This document shows, one piece after another, positions 15,674-25,176 of a DNA stretch of 64,000 nt; within the stretch, counting starts at the first letter, position 1, and every line of letters begins with the position of its first letter. The position numbers and the translations under genes were made by a program. The notes under the pieces were generated by a model. It saw nothing but the letters and a program-made list of their open reading frames with translations. It searched no databases and was not told the origin of the DNA. The stretch is from Rhodococcus sp. 14-1411-2a (GTDB taxonomy: Bacteria > Actinomycetota > Actinomycetes > Mycobacteriales > Mycobacteriaceae). The stretch is from NCBI RefSeq assembly GCF_002259485.1, contig NZ_NPGA01000009.1, forward strand, positions 372,001 through 436,000, written 5' to 3'.

Positions 15674-17799
15674 ACGATCGAACCACGCCCGGCCACCACT
15701 GGAAGCCTGTGATATTCGACGAGACGGACGCCACACAGCGCGACGCACTCGACGAACTCAGAGCCGACCCCACCCTCACTTTCCTGGACGAGCGAGAGAC
15801 GCAGAGAAATGGCCTGCGCTCACTGCTTCCCAGCCCTGAGCAGAGCTTTCTCGACGGAAACGACAGGTGGGTTTTCTTTCCGTGGCGAAAGACGGTTGTC
15901 GCCGTACTCGGACCCCGCTCGTTTCGACACCTGCGGCTGGACAGGAACAGAAACAAGATAACCCTCGAGGAACAGAATTCCTTGGGAGATCTCACGATAG
16001 GAATCATCGGCCTCAGCGTCGGGCACGCCATTGCCCACACTCTCGCACTCGAAGGAATCTGCGGGACGCTTCGACTCGCCGATTTCGACGAGATCGAACT
16101 GTCCAACCTCAACAGAATTCCCGCGTCCATCCTCGATCTCGGGGTCAACAAAGCGGTCGTCGCGGCCCGACGCATTGCCGAAATCGACCCGTATCTGCGC
16201 GTCGAGATCGCCGAGGACGGAATCACCGAGAACACCATCGACGAGTTCTTCGACGGACTCGATCTGCTCGTCGAGGAATGCGACTCCCTCGATGTCAAGG
16301 TCCGCGCCCGCGAGGCAGCCCGCTCGCGCGGGATCCCGGTACTGATGGAGACCTCCGACCGGGGACTGCTCGACGTCGAGCGCTTCGACCTCGAACCCGA
16401 CCGTCCGGTGTTCCACGGCGTCCTCGGCGAGATCGACTCGACGAGCCTGCAGGGGCTGGGCACGCGCGACAAGATCCCCATCGTGCTCGATCAGCTCGAC
16501 GCCTCACTGCTCTCGGCCCGGATGGCCGCCTCGATGGTGGAAGTGAGCGAAACGATCGAGACCTGGCCACAATTGGGCGGCGACGTTCAACTCGGCGGTG
16601 CAACCATCGCAGCAGCCGTTCGACGCTTCGGCACCGGAGCGCACCTGCCGTCCGGACGAATCCGCGTCGATCTCGAGACCCATCTCGACGCGCTCGCGAC
16701 CCCGAATCCGACGCCGAGGGCGCAGCAGTCTGCGACCGACACCGCCGTCGAGGCTCACCACGCAGCCGTCGATCCCGACGCGCTCGTTCTCGACGCTGCG
16801 CGCCGGGCACCGTCCGGTGGAAACAGTCAGCCGTGGACGTTCACCCGTGACGGACGCACCGTGCGGATCGGGGTGGATCGTTCCCGCACGTCGACCCTCG
16901 ACGTCGCCTTCCGGGGCAGCTACGTGGCAGTGGGTGCGGCCGCCTTCAACGCGCGCGTGGTGGCCACCGCGCAGGGCAGGCTCGACCGCAGCGAGGTCAC
17001 CGACCACGGAGTCGAGATCACCCTGAGTGCGGGCGACCCACAACCCGTCACGGATCGACGCCTGCTCGACGGCGTTCTCGAGCGATGCACCAATCGAGAA
17101 ATGGGCACCGGCGCACCCCTGGATGCCGGCATCGCCGCCGACATCGCCGCTGCGGCAGAAGCAGAGGGTGGCCGGGTAGTGCTGCTGACGGCACCCGAGT
17201 CCATCGCGGCGGCCGCGGATATCCTCGCCGCCGCCGATCGAATCCGGTATCTCACACCGCACCTGCATCGAGACATGTTCTCCGAGTTGCGCTGGCCGGG
17301 AGATCTCGATCCCGACCGGGGAATCGAGGTATCGACTCTGGGGATCGACGACGCGGACCTGTCCAAGCTCGAGATCGTCAAACGGCCGGACGTCATGGAG
17401 CTCGTGGATGCGTGGGACGCCGGTGCAGCGCTCGGGACCGACATGCGCGACCGTGTGCTGTCGAGTTCGGCACTCGCAGTGGTCGTCGTGCCCGGATCGA
17501 CCGCAGCAGATTACATCATCGGGGGATGTGCAACGGAGAACGTTTGGGTAACTGCGCATTTGCGCGGATTGGCAGTGCAGCCGGTTTCCCCCGCGTTCCT
17601 CTATGCGCGCACCGCGGAGGAATATCGACAACTGGCACCGCACCACGCAGAAACGCTGCAGCAGTTGAGTTTCGAGCTCCGCGCTCTGCTTGAAATCGAA
17701 AACACAGAGTCCGTCGCGCTGGTGTTGCGGCTCGGTAGCGCCCCGAAAACTCCGATACATAGTCGCAGACTTCCTGTTTCAGCGTCTGTATCGGGGTAG
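15670..17799 (+). CDS. E1-like (ThiF/MoeB) and nitroreductase fusion, Rv1355c-like
   Basis: A 709-residue two-domain protein, close in length to M. tuberculosis Rv1355c (annotated MoeY). Residues about 90-340 form a ThiF/E1 adenylation domain: a GIIGLSVGHA nucleotide loop, then DFDEIELSNLNR and ECDSLDVKVRAREAARSRG. Residues about 375-700 form an FMN nitroreductase-like domain with ARRAPSGGNSQPWTF and GGCATENVWVTAHLRGL. No CxxC zinc sites typical of MoeB were noticed. An E1 joined to a flavin dehydrogenase recalls enzymes of azole-forming peptide pathways, but the true substrate is unknown. Confidence 0.82.
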   Translation: MNDRTTPGHHWKPVIFDETDATQRDALDELRADPTLTFLDERETQRNGLRSLLPSPEQSFLDGNDRWVFFPWRKTVVAVLGPRSFRHLRLDRNRNKITLEEQNSLGDLTIGIIGLSVGHAIAHTLALEGICGTLRLADFDEIELSNLNRIPASILDLGVNKAVVAARRIAEIDPYLRVEIAEDGITENTIDEFFDGLDLLVEECDSLDVKVRAREAARSRGIPVLMETSDRGLLDVERFDLEPDRPVFHGVLGEIDSTSLQGLGTRDKIPIVLDQLDASLLSARMAASMVEVSETIETWPQLGGDVQLGGATIAAAVRRFGTGAHLPSGRIRVDLETHLDALATPNPTPRAQQSATDTAVEAHHAAVDPDALVLDAARRAPSGGNSQPWTFTRDGRTVRIGVDRSRTSTLDVAFRGSYVAVGAAAFNARVVATAQGRLDRSEVTDHGVEITLSAGDPQPVTDRRLLDGVLERCTNREMGTGAPLDAGIAADIAAAAEAEGGRVVLLTAPESIAAAADILAAADRIRYLTPHLHRDMFSELRWPGDLDPDRGIEVSTLGIDDADLSKLEIVKRPDVMELVDAWDAGAALGTDMRDRVLSSSALAVVVVPGSTAADYIIGGCATENVWVTAHLRGLAVQPVSPAFLYARTAEEYRQLAPHHAETLQQLSFELRALLEIENTESVALVLRLGSAPKTPIHSRRLPVSASVSG

Positions 17800-17862
17800 A
17801 GTTCCGGCGGAGACCAGGGGGAACAGTCCTGCACTGCGTCTACGAGAGGCGGGAGTGGGGCC

Positions 17863-19698
17863 CTGGAGCACAACCAGACGCTCGAGGTCCTCGTCACCGG
17901 CGTCGCAACCGAACTCATGGGAGTCGATGCGGCGACGGTGCGCGAGGCCTACGACTCCGTGCTGCGGCAACTCGTGGACTACCTGGGCATCGATTTCAGC
18001 TTCCTCCGGCACAACGATTTCGAGGCCAGGGCCACCAGACTCAGCGCAGAATGGCCACCGCGACTGAGCGTGCCCGATCCCGACCCACTGGCAGTGGTCT
18101 ACTTCGACGAAGCAGACTCGGTGTTCCGCCTGGCCGAAACACTGACCGAACCGGCAGTGTTTCGGCCGGACCCGGAGCAGGAGGACTACCGCCGACGCGT
18201 CGAGGACGCGTCGGGATTCTCTGCGACCTCGATGGCCGTCGTCCCGCTGCTGCACTCGGAGCGCACCACCGGCATCCTCGGCTTCATCAAGATCGGCGAC
18301 CGAACGTGGTCCGAGGCAGAACTCAACGCGCTCAAAGCGATTGCGGCACTGCTCTCCCAACTTCAGGCGCGAGTGAGCGCCGAGGAGCAACTCCGGTTCT
18401 CGGCGCTGCACGACCACCTGACCAAACTGCCCAACCGCACAGCGCTCACACAACACCTCCGCGAACGACTCGACCCGGCCATGCCCGGTCCCGTCGCCGT
18501 GATGCACATCGACCTCGATCGACTCAAAGCCTTGAACGACTTTCTGGGACACCTCGCCGGAGACCACTACCTCCAGACCATCGCCGACCGACTGCAGAGC
18601 TTCGTCGGCAAGTCGGCCGGTCTCGCCGCACGCCTGGGCGGCGACGAATTCCTGGTGGTACTGGCCGGGCCGTGCTCGGCCCGGGTCGCAGCACACCACG
18701 CCGAGATGATCGCCGACGCCATGTACGCCCCCGTCACCCTCGGAGTCGAACGCATCAGCAGAAGCGCGAGCATCGGAATCGCCTTCGGCCAGCCGGGCAA
18801 GCACACCGCGGAGTCGCTTCTGCGGCAGGCAGATCAAGCCGCCCTGGTAGCCAAACGCGGAGGCGGGCACGACATCGCCCTGTTCACCGAGGAGATGCAC
18901 GCCGAAGCCGAACTCCGCAACGACGTCGAGATCCATCTGCGCGACGCCATCGCAGGCGACTCCCTCACCCTGCACTTCCAGCCCGAGGTGGACCTCGTCA
19001 CCGGACGCATCACCGCAGTCGAAGCACTGGTCCGTTGGCAACACCCCACCCGAGGCCTACTACCCCCGTCCGCGTTCATCCCGGTGGCCGAGGACACGAA
19101 CCTCGCCGGAGAACTCGGCCGCTGGGTGCTCGACCACGCCTGCCGCACCCTCGCCGACTGGCAACGCGAGATCCCCCACCTCGACATCGCCATGCGCGTC
19201 AACATATCTCCCGTCCAACTGGTCACCAACGGATTCGTCGGTGCCGTCGCCAGAGCACTCACGGAGTTCTCGATAGCCGGGCCCGACCTCTGCCTCGAGA
19301 TCACCGAAGTGGCAGTGGTACAGGACCTTTCCCGCACCCGCGTGACACTGCGCGAACTCCGCGAACTCGGCGTGCAAGTGGCCATAGACGACTTCGGCAC
19401 CGGATACAGCTCGCTGTCGCACCTCAAGGAACTTCCCGTCGATGCACTCAAGATCGACCGCGCCTTCGTCACCGACCTCGGAGCCAGAAACACCGGCGAC
19501 CTCGCCATCGTCCAATCCATCATCGGACTCGCCGACGCATTCGGACTCGACATCATCGCCGAAGGCGTCGAAACACAGACCGCCAGAAACACCCTGATCG
19601 AACTGGGCTGCACTCGCGCACAGGGATACCTGTTCTCCAAGCCGGTACCAGCACACGACGCCCTCACCCTGCTGCACGGCGTGCGAATCGACATCTGA
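17863..19698 (+). CDS. GAF-GGDEF-EAL cyclic-di-GMP cyclase/phosphodiesterase, Rv1354c-like
   Basis: A soluble protein of about 611 residues: an N-terminal GAF domain (to about residue 170), GGDEF with intact ARLGGDEF (about 250) and EAL with intact VEALVRWQHP (about 385). Both synthesis and hydrolysis of cyclic di-GMP are therefore possible, as shown for the M. tuberculosis relative. The start is problematic. The first ATG (17917) has no ribosome-binding site and would cut a region aligning with Rv1354c. A CTG at 17863 has GGGAG seven bases upstream, and no ATG, GTG or TTG exists in frame back to the previous stop. The 3' neighbour is tRNA-Gly. Confidence 0.88.
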   Translation: MEHNQTLEVLVTGVATELMGVDAATVREAYDSVLRQLVDYLGIDFSFLRHNDFEARATRLSAEWPPRLSVPDPDPLAVVYFDEADSVFRLAETLTEPAVFRPDPEQEDYRRRVEDASGFSATSMAVVPLLHSERTTGILGFIKIGDRTWSEAELNALKAIAALLSQLQARVSAEEQLRFSALHDHLTKLPNRTALTQHLRERLDPAMPGPVAVMHIDLDRLKALNDFLGHLAGDHYLQTIADRLQSFVGKSAGLAARLGGDEFLVVLAGPCSARVAAHHAEMIADAMYAPVTLGVERISRSASIGIAFGQPGKHTAESLLRQADQAALVAKRGGGHDIALFTEEMHAEAELRNDVEIHLRDAIAGDSLTLHFQPEVDLVTGRITAVEALVRWQHPTRGLLPPSAFIPVAEDTNLAGELGRWVLDHACRTLADWQREIPHLDIAMRVNISPVQLVTNGFVGAVARALTEFSIAGPDLCLEITEVAVVQDLSRTRVTLRELRELGVQVAIDDFGTGYSSLSHLKELPVDALKIDRAFVTDLGARNTGDLAIVQSIIGLADAFGLDIIAEGVETQTARNTLIELGCTRAQGYLFSKPVPAHDALTLLHGVRIDI

Positions 19699-19728
19699 AC
19701 GCCCTGGTAACCTCGAACCGCACCACAC

Positions 19729-19802
19729 GCCGGTGTAGTTCATTGGTAGAACGCGACCTTCCCAAGGTTGAGAGGCGGGTTCGATTCCCGTCACCGGCTC
19801 CA
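19729..19802 (+). tRNA. glyU: tRNA-Gly (anticodon CCC)
   Basis: A cloverleaf can be drawn: acceptor GCCGGTG with CACCGGC, anticodon stem CGACC/GGTTG around loop TTCCCAA (anticodon CCC), T-arm GCGGG-TTCGATT-CCCGT, and discriminator T followed by encoded CCA at 19800-19802. It reads GGG glycine codons. No duplicated tRNA 3' end or integrase was noticed nearby. The symbol is tentative. Confidence 0.95.
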
Positions 19803-20073
19803 CGCTGGCTCCCCCTCGAGTCGCTTCCGCCTCGCCCACACCGCTGATTTCGCTAACCCTCCCTAGTCACTGCGGTCACTCCTGAAACAAACCGACCACC
19901 GCAGACCATTGGTCGATACCCTTGCTACCGACCAGTAACATAGGCTAATTCATTCATTGTATTCGCAAGAATTCCTGCATTTCAAAAGAAACTTCTGTCG
20001 CCTAGTTTGCCGTGCTAGAAATCAAATTTCGACATTTGTTCACCGACATATGACCCTGACAGGAATCCCCCTC
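19803..20073. other. Intergenic stretch before the GH16 gene
   Basis: No gene is seen here. The second half is noticeably A+T-rich, which is unusual for the window and fits a promoter for the downstream gene. A loose inverted pair (TGGTCG around 19910 with CGACCA near 19930) could be an operator, but the evidence is weak. Confidence 0.4.
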
Positions 20074-20925
20074 ATGCGATCACTATTCACAATTGTCGCG
20101 GTCGCCCTGACGACGATGGCCGTGGCCGTCTCGTCGGCGACCGCAGCCCCGTCACTCGCCGCGCCCCCGAGAACCCAGGGCGGAGCAGGAACCGTGCTGT
20201 GGGAAGACCAATTCAACGGGTACGGCGGACCCGACCCCTCCAAATGGGGGTTTCAGACCGGCCGCTGGGGCGCGAGTTCCGGTGAGCAGCAGTACTATAC
20301 GGACTCCTGGAACAACGCCAACCAGTTCAACGGCTCACTGAACATCACCGCGCGTCGAGAGACACCACCGGACCGCAAGCGGGCACCGTACAACTTCACC
20401 AGCGCCCGCGTGGTCAGCATGGGCAAGCAATCGGTGACGCCGCCGGTGCGCATCGAAGCATCGATCAAGATGCCGAGCGCCCAGGGCCTGCTGCCCGCAT
20501 TCTGGACCCTCGGTCTACAACCCGGTGGCGAATATTCATGGCCCAGCCAAGGGGAAGTGGACATCGTCGAAATTCCCGGACTGTACGGACCGTCATTCAA
20601 TTTGCACGGTCCCTCGAAGTGGAACTCCAATCAAGATGTGAAGACCGGCGGCAGTATGAATCCGGTCGGCAACGGATTCCACACGTACCGCATCGACTGG
20701 CTACCGAACAGCATCACCTGGTTCGTCGACGGGGTCGCTCGATACTCCTTCACTCAGGCCCAGTACGAGGCGAAGGGTGGCAACTGGAAGGCGTTCTCGG
20801 GCGCATGGCCGCACTACATCCTGTTCAACGTCGCCGTGGGCAACAACTGGACCGGCAAGACGCTGAACAGCACGCCGTACCCCCAGACGATGAGTGTCGA
20901 CTGGCTGCGTGTGAGTCGCCTCTGA
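20074..20925 (+). CDS. Secreted glycoside hydrolase family 16 (beta-glucanase type)
   Basis: A 283-residue protein with a Sec signal peptide (MRSLFTIVAVALTTMAVAVS..., cleavage probably after SSATAA near residue 25). The GH16 catalytic signature is present as E161-V-D163-I-V-E166, with E161 the nucleophile and E166 the acid/base in this family. Flanking WTLGL and FHTYRIDW segments are typical of laminarinase/lichenase members. It would cleave beta-1,3 or mixed-linked glucans outside the cell. The ATG at 20074 follows AGGA by nine bases. Upstream in-frame starts lie in A+T-rich DNA without a signal sequence. Confidence 0.9.
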   Translation: MRSLFTIVAVALTTMAVAVSSATAAPSLAAPPRTQGGAGTVLWEDQFNGYGGPDPSKWGFQTGRWGASSGEQQYYTDSWNNANQFNGSLNITARRETPPDRKRAPYNFTSARVVSMGKQSVTPPVRIEASIKMPSAQGLLPAFWTLGLQPGGEYSWPSQGEVDIVEIPGLYGPSFNLHGPSKWNSNQDVKTGGSMNPVGNGFHTYRIDWLPNSITWFVDGVARYSFTQAQYEAKGGNWKAFSGAWPHYILFNVAVGNNWTGKTLNSTPYPQTMSVDWLRVSRL

Positions 20926-20946
20926 CCTGCAGAGCAATCCTTCTCT

Positions 20947-20985
20947 CCGCACGGGGCCCAGCCACCACGGCTGGGTCCCGTGCGG
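20947..20985 (+). terminator. Strong hairpin after the GH16 gene
   Basis: Seventeen-base arms (20947-20963 and 20969-20985) pair with a single G-T mismatch around a five-base loop, 22 bases after the stop. It separates the glucanase from the lipase. No T-run follows, which is common for actinobacterial terminators. Confidence 0.8.
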
Positions 20986-21092
20986 TGTACGCGCCAGGCA
21001 CGGTTTCGCGCGAAGAACAATTCTTGTGACTTTTCTCAGTCCACACCCCCACTCATAGGGACATTCCACAGTTCGAGGAATACCGTCTATTC

Positions 21093-22049
21093 ATGCGCGG
21101 GCCACGGCGAAGTCTGATCACCCTCGTACTCGTCGCTGCCGCTGCGCTGCTGACACCCTCCGCGCACGCGGGGCCACTGATGCCCATCGCCGCTGCCCCC
21201 GAGCAACCCGATCACGCCGATGCCATTCGCTACGCCGCATCCAATCGCGACGCCGCACCTCCCGGAGCCAACGACATGGGCTGCAAGCCCACTGCGGCGC
21301 ACCCGAATCCCGTCGTTCTGGTACACGGCACCGACGCCACTGCGTACTCCGACTGGGCCGGCTTCGCACCCATCCTGAAAGCAGCCGGATTCTGCGTCTT
21401 CGCCATCAACTACGGCACCTCGCCGGACGGCAAATCCAACGGGTACGGCGTCATCGAAGACAGTGCAGCGCAACTGAAGTCGATGACACTGTCGATACTT
21501 CAGGCAACCGGTGCCGGAGCAGTCGACGTGGTCGGCTACTCGCAGGGTGCCGCGGTCGCTCGATACTTCGTCAACAGGCTCGGCGGTGCCTACGTGGTCG
21601 ACAGATGGGTGGGCATCGCATCACCGACCTACGGCGGCACCATGTACGGAGTAGCGCCCGTCGTACAGGCAGTGCCGGGTGCAACCGGGGTCGTAGCGGG
21701 CGAATTCGGCCCAGGGCTCGCCCAACTGATGGCCGGATCCGATTTTCTCGAACGCCTCAATGCAGGCGGCGACACCGTGCCCGGAGTGGAGTACACCTCC
21801 ATCGCGACGAGGGTCGACGAAGTGATCCAGCCGTACACCAATGCGCTGCTGCGGGATCCGGGAGCGCACAACATCGTGGTGCAGGACGTGTGCCCCGATA
21901 CCGAGGTAGCGCACTTCACGTTCACCTACGACCCCACCGCGCTGCGGCTGGCGCTCAACGCACTCGACCCGGCGAACGCGCGTCCCCCGACCTGCGTACC
22001 GGTGCCGCTGGGAGCCGGAATTCTCGACGTCGTCCTCGCCAGCCACTGA
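21093..22049 (+). CDS. Secreted triacylglycerol lipase/esterase (alpha/beta hydrolase)
   Basis: A 318-residue protein with a signal peptide (SLITLVLVAAAALLTPSAHA, cleavage near residue 26). The alpha/beta hydrolase elements are NPVVLVHGTDATAY (oxyanion region), the nucleophile elbow VVGYSQGAA and a late His in EVAHFTFTYDP. The sequence resembles class 2 lipases with an AlaXxxxGly-type EstB/LipA architecture found in actinobacteria. It probably degrades extracellular lipids. It is separated from the upstream glucanase by a terminator and converges with the PucR gene, with only three bases between the stops. Confidence 0.88.
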   Translation: MRGPRRSLITLVLVAAAALLTPSAHAGPLMPIAAAPEQPDHADAIRYAASNRDAAPPGANDMGCKPTAAHPNPVVLVHGTDATAYSDWAGFAPILKAAGFCVFAINYGTSPDGKSNGYGVIEDSAAQLKSMTLSILQATGAGAVDVVGYSQGAAVARYFVNRLGGAYVVDRWVGIASPTYGGTMYGVAPVVQAVPGATGVVAGEFGPGLAQLMAGSDFLERLNAGGDTVPGVEYTSIATRVDEVIQPYTNALLRDPGAHNIVVQDVCPDTEVAHFTFTYDPTALRLALNALDPANARPPTCVPVPLGAGILDVVLASH

Positions 22050-22052
22050 CCC

Positions 22053-23240
22053 TCACGTCAGCAGCTGATACGCCCTGAGCCCGACGTAGAGTTCCGCGGC
22101 TTGAATCGGATCACGGAAGTCGCGTCCGGTGAGCTCGGCGATGCGACGCAGCCGATACAACACCGTATTGCGATGGTAGTGCAGCGATTCGGCGGCGTCG
22201 CGGGTGGAACCGCCGCACGAGAACCAGGCGTCGAGAGTGTCCAGCAGGCTCTGCCGTTCGGCTCGCGGCAGCGCCAGCAGATCACCGAGTATCTGACGCG
22301 AGGCGATGCGGCCCGACGAGGGATCGCGGACCAGCAGCAGCGGTACCGGCACGGAGTCGTAGCGCACCGGCGCGGACGGCGAGGCCGCGTTCGGAGTGCA
22401 CGACCTCGCCAACCGGGCCTGACCGACTGCATCACCGATACCCGACGGAGACCGGAAGATCGAACTCACCCCCACTCGTCCCGGACACAGCTCGCTCAGC
22501 GTGATCAACGCGCAATCGATCTCCGATTCCGTTGCGGCACAGATCAGCCCGACGCTGCCGTCCACCTCGGCGTCCCACACCGATTCGGCACCCGCGGTAC
22601 GGAGGCGAGAGATCAACCCGTCGATTCCCATCGCTGCGGTCAACGGCTCCTGCGAGACCACCGCGAAGTAGCCGTGGTCGGGAATGCGAAACGTGCGCAA
22701 TGCGTCCGCTGCCGCAGTCGGATTCGCGCCGTGATCGGCGAAGAGCACCCGGATGAGGCGTCCACGGGCTTCGGCGCTCTCCCGCGCACGCATGTCGGCA
22801 CTCTCTCGATAGGCCTCCGCTGCCTCGTCGGAGTACACGTCGACCAGAGCCCAGACCTGGGCGGCCATGTCCAGCAGCGCATGACTCGCCCGGCCGTCCG
22901 AACGTTCCATCAATTCGTCCCAGACCAACCTGCCGCCCAGCCGAAAAGCGTGAAGCAGGGCAGCCAGCGGTACCCCCTGCTCCGCCTTGAGTCGGCCCGC
23001 GTCCCGAGCCGACTCGAGTCGCATGGGAGCACGACCGGACAGCTTGCCCAGCATCGACGCCAGATTGCTCCGCGACGCCTCGTAGAGCTGCTCGGTGGTG
23101 AGCAGCGTCGATTCCAGGTAGGCGTGCTCGGCCCCCAGGATCCGTCGCACGAGTTCCGTAGCCAGATCGTCGACGCCGTCGAGCATCGTCGCGGCCAGAT
23201 CGGTCGGTGACGGATGCACGTCGAATTCGGTGGCGGTCAT
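22053..23240 (-). CDS. PucR-type transcriptional regulator (N-terminal sensor, C-terminal HTH_30)
   Basis: A 395-residue regulator with an N-terminal RsbRD-like helical region (about 20-160), a middle GGDEF-like (CdaR) domain and a C-terminal helix-turn-helix, [22 protein letters not shown]. This architecture is typical of PucR/CdaR activators that respond to metabolites. It is transcribed divergently from the aldehyde dehydrogenase and GMC oxidoreductase genes, with about 165 bases between the starts. It most likely controls that alcohol or aldehyde oxidation operon. A second member occurs at 42574. Confidence 0.88.
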   Translation of the reverse strand: MTATEFDVHPSPTDLAATMLDGVDDLATELVRRILGAEHAYLESTLLTTEQLYEASRSNLASMLGKLSGRAPMRLESARDAGRLKAEQGVPLAALLHAFRLGGRLVWDELMERSDGRASHALLDMAAQVWALVDVYSDEAAEAYRESADMRARESAEARGRLIRVLFADHGANPTAAADALRTFRIPDHGYFAVVSQEPLTAAMGIDGLISRLRTAGAESVWDAEVDGSVGLICAATESEIDCALITLSELCPGRVGVSSIFRSPSGIGDAVGQARLARSCTPNAASPSAPVRYDSVPVPLLLVRDPSSGRIASRQILGDLLALPRAERQSLLDTLDAWFSCGGSTRDAAESLHYHRNTVLYRLRRIAELTGRDFRDPIQAAELYVGLRAYQLLT

Positions 23241-23404
23241 GACCGAACTCTAACCTCACCCGTGTAAGCCACGCCACAGCCAAATTGTGCGGCTGCACAA
23301 ACCGCTGCATCCGATTGAGAGCCGTGGCCCATAGCGTCCCACGTCCGAGTGCGACCACAATCACAGTGGAAGCGTGTACCCGAACGACGAGTGGAGCCGA
23401 GAAG

Positions 23405-25147
23405 TTGACCAGCGACGTCACCCCACACCTGAAGCCCGTACCGACGCCGGGACCCACCGAGGCAGTCGACTCCGCACTCGCCGATCTGTCCGAGGGAGAG
23501 AAGAACTGGGGACGCCTCACCCTGGCCGAGCGGCGTGCTCTGCTCGAACGCGTGCACGCGCTGACCACAGCTCACGCGCAGGAGTGGGTGACGGCGGCAG
23601 CGTCGATCAAGGGACTCGACGCCTCGTCCACCCTCGTCGGAGAGGAATGGTTGTCGGGTCCGTACTCGTTCCTGAACGGACTCGGCACCGTGGCGCACAC
23701 ACTGGCGGCGCTCGAAGCCGGTAGCAGCCCGCTGGCCGGTGCCACGTTCGGAACCGCACCCGGTGGGCGCACGACGGTCTCGGTGCTGCCTCTCAACATC
23801 TTCGAGCGGCTCCTGCTCAACGGGTTCACCGCCGAGGTGTGGCTGAAGCCCGGAATCGACCGTGCAACCGCACAGCGGACCGCAGGCCTCGCCCAGCTCG
23901 ATCCCACCCGCACCGCGGGCATCGGAGTGGTACTCGGCGCAGGCAACATCACCTCGATCGCGCCGCTGGACGCGCTGTACGAACTGATCGCGTTCAACCG
24001 AGTCGTCGCACTCAAGCTCAACCCGATCATGGATCCGCTGTTGCCGGTGTTCGAGAAAGTCCTCGCACCTCTCGTCGACATCGGTGCACTGCGCCTGCTC
24101 ACCGGCGGAGCCGACGTGGGCACTTACCTGGTGCAGCACGATCGTGTCGACCATGTCCACATGACCGGCAGCGCCATCACGCACGACGCGATCGTCTTCG
24201 GTCCGGGCCCGGACGGCGCTGCCCGCAAGGCGGCCAACGACCCGATCCTCACCAAGGAGATCTCCAGCGAACTCGGTGGCGTCTCGCCCACCATCGTTCT
24301 GCCCGGAGAGTGGAGCCGCGCCGATATCGAGTTCCAGGCCGAACACATCGCCACCCAACGCCTGCACAACAGCGGATACAACTGTGTCGCTTCGCAGGTC
24401 GTCGTGCTGTCCTCGGAATGGAAGCAGCGCGACCAGTTCGTCGCCGCCCTGCGCGCCGCGCTGGACCGCGCGCCCGCCCGTGCGCCGTACTACCCCGGCA
24501 GCGACAAGCGAGTGTCCGACGCCACCGCCACCTACCCGTCCGCCGAGCGCCTCGGCGAGCGCGGTGGCCGCGTACTCATCACCGACCTGAACCCCGGTGA
24601 ATACGCACCGCTGCTGCAGACCGAGTACTTCGCACCGGTCATGGGCATCATCGAATTGCCCTACAGCGGAGCAGCATTCGCAGCCAAGGCGGTTCAGGCC
24701 GCGAACGAGGAATTCAGCGGCACCCTCGGCATCAACATCATCGGCACCCCCGGCACCATCAAGGGACTCGGGGAGAAATTCGACACCATGCTCGCCGACC
24801 TGCGCTACGGCACCATCGCCGTCAACGCCTGGACGGCCATCGGATTCCTCACCGCAGCAGCCACCTGGGGCGCATTCCCCGGCCACACCGTCGACGACGT
24901 CCAGAGCGGAATCGGCATCGTGCACAACGCCTTACTGATCGACGGAGCCGAGCGAACAGTGGTGCGCGGGCCCTTCCGGCCGATGCCGCGCTCGCTGATC
25001 AACGGCGAACTCTCGATCTCCCCGAAGCCACCGTGGTTCGTCACCAACAAGACCGCAGCATCGACGGGCAAGCTGCTCACCGCATTCGCGGGAGCACCGT
25101 CCTGGTCCAAGCTGCCGGCAATCTTCGCCTCCGCCCTGCGCGGGTAG
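23405..25147 (+). CDS. Aldehyde dehydrogenase family protein
   Basis: A 580-residue NAD(P)-dependent dehydrogenase, longer than standard ALDHs (about 490-500). The catalytic Glu289 is in EISSELGGVSPTIV and the nucleophile Cys327 in NSGYNCVASQ. The C-terminal end (SISPKPPWFVTNKTAA...) extends past the normal fold. It oxidises an aldehyde to an acid, probably the product of the GMC oxidase/dehydrogenase encoded 29 bases downstream. The TTG at 23405 is the only reasonable start. It is preceded by GGAG-like sequence and divergent from the PucR regulator. Confidence 0.85.
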   Translation: MTSDVTPHLKPVPTPGPTEAVDSALADLSEGEKNWGRLTLAERRALLERVHALTTAHAQEWVTAAASIKGLDASSTLVGEEWLSGPYSFLNGLGTVAHTLAALEAGSSPLAGATFGTAPGGRTTVSVLPLNIFERLLLNGFTAEVWLKPGIDRATAQRTAGLAQLDPTRTAGIGVVLGAGNITSIAPLDALYELIAFNRVVALKLNPIMDPLLPVFEKVLAPLVDIGALRLLTGGADVGTYLVQHDRVDHVHMTGSAITHDAIVFGPGPDGAARKAANDPILTKEISSELGGVSPTIVLPGEWSRADIEFQAEHIATQRLHNSGYNCVASQVVVLSSEWKQRDQFVAALRAALDRAPARAPYYPGSDKRVSDATATYPSAERLGERGGRVLITDLNPGEYAPLLQTEYFAPVMGIIELPYSGAAFAAKAVQAANEEFSGTLGINIIGTPGTIKGLGEKFDTMLADLRYGTIAVNAWTAIGFLTAAATWGAFPGHTVDDVQSGIGIVHNALLIDGAERTVVRGPFRPMPRSLINGELSISPKPPWFVTNKTAASTGKLLTAFAGAPSWSKLPAIFASALRG

Positions 25148-25176
25148 AACCCACCGTCGACGACCGAAGGAAAATC

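Noticed and set aside
17855..17857. GTG as start of the GGDEF-EAL gene
   Set aside because: It has a usable upstream motif but is out of frame with the GAF-GGDEF-EAL coding sequence.
19905..19940. TGGTCG/CGACCA pair as a regulator operator before the GH16 gene
   Set aside because: The arms are only six bases and the spacing is loose, so chance occurrence is likely.
19729..20073. tRNA-Gly as an integration site for a mobile island
   Set aside because: No integrase, no repeated tRNA 3' end and no change to phage-like genes were found downstream. The following genes are ordinary secreted hydrolases.
23237..24925. A 562-codon minus-strand open frame opposite the aldehyde dehydrogenase
   Set aside because: No recognisable motif and no ribosome-binding site. 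The plus strand encodes a protein with intact ALDH residues.
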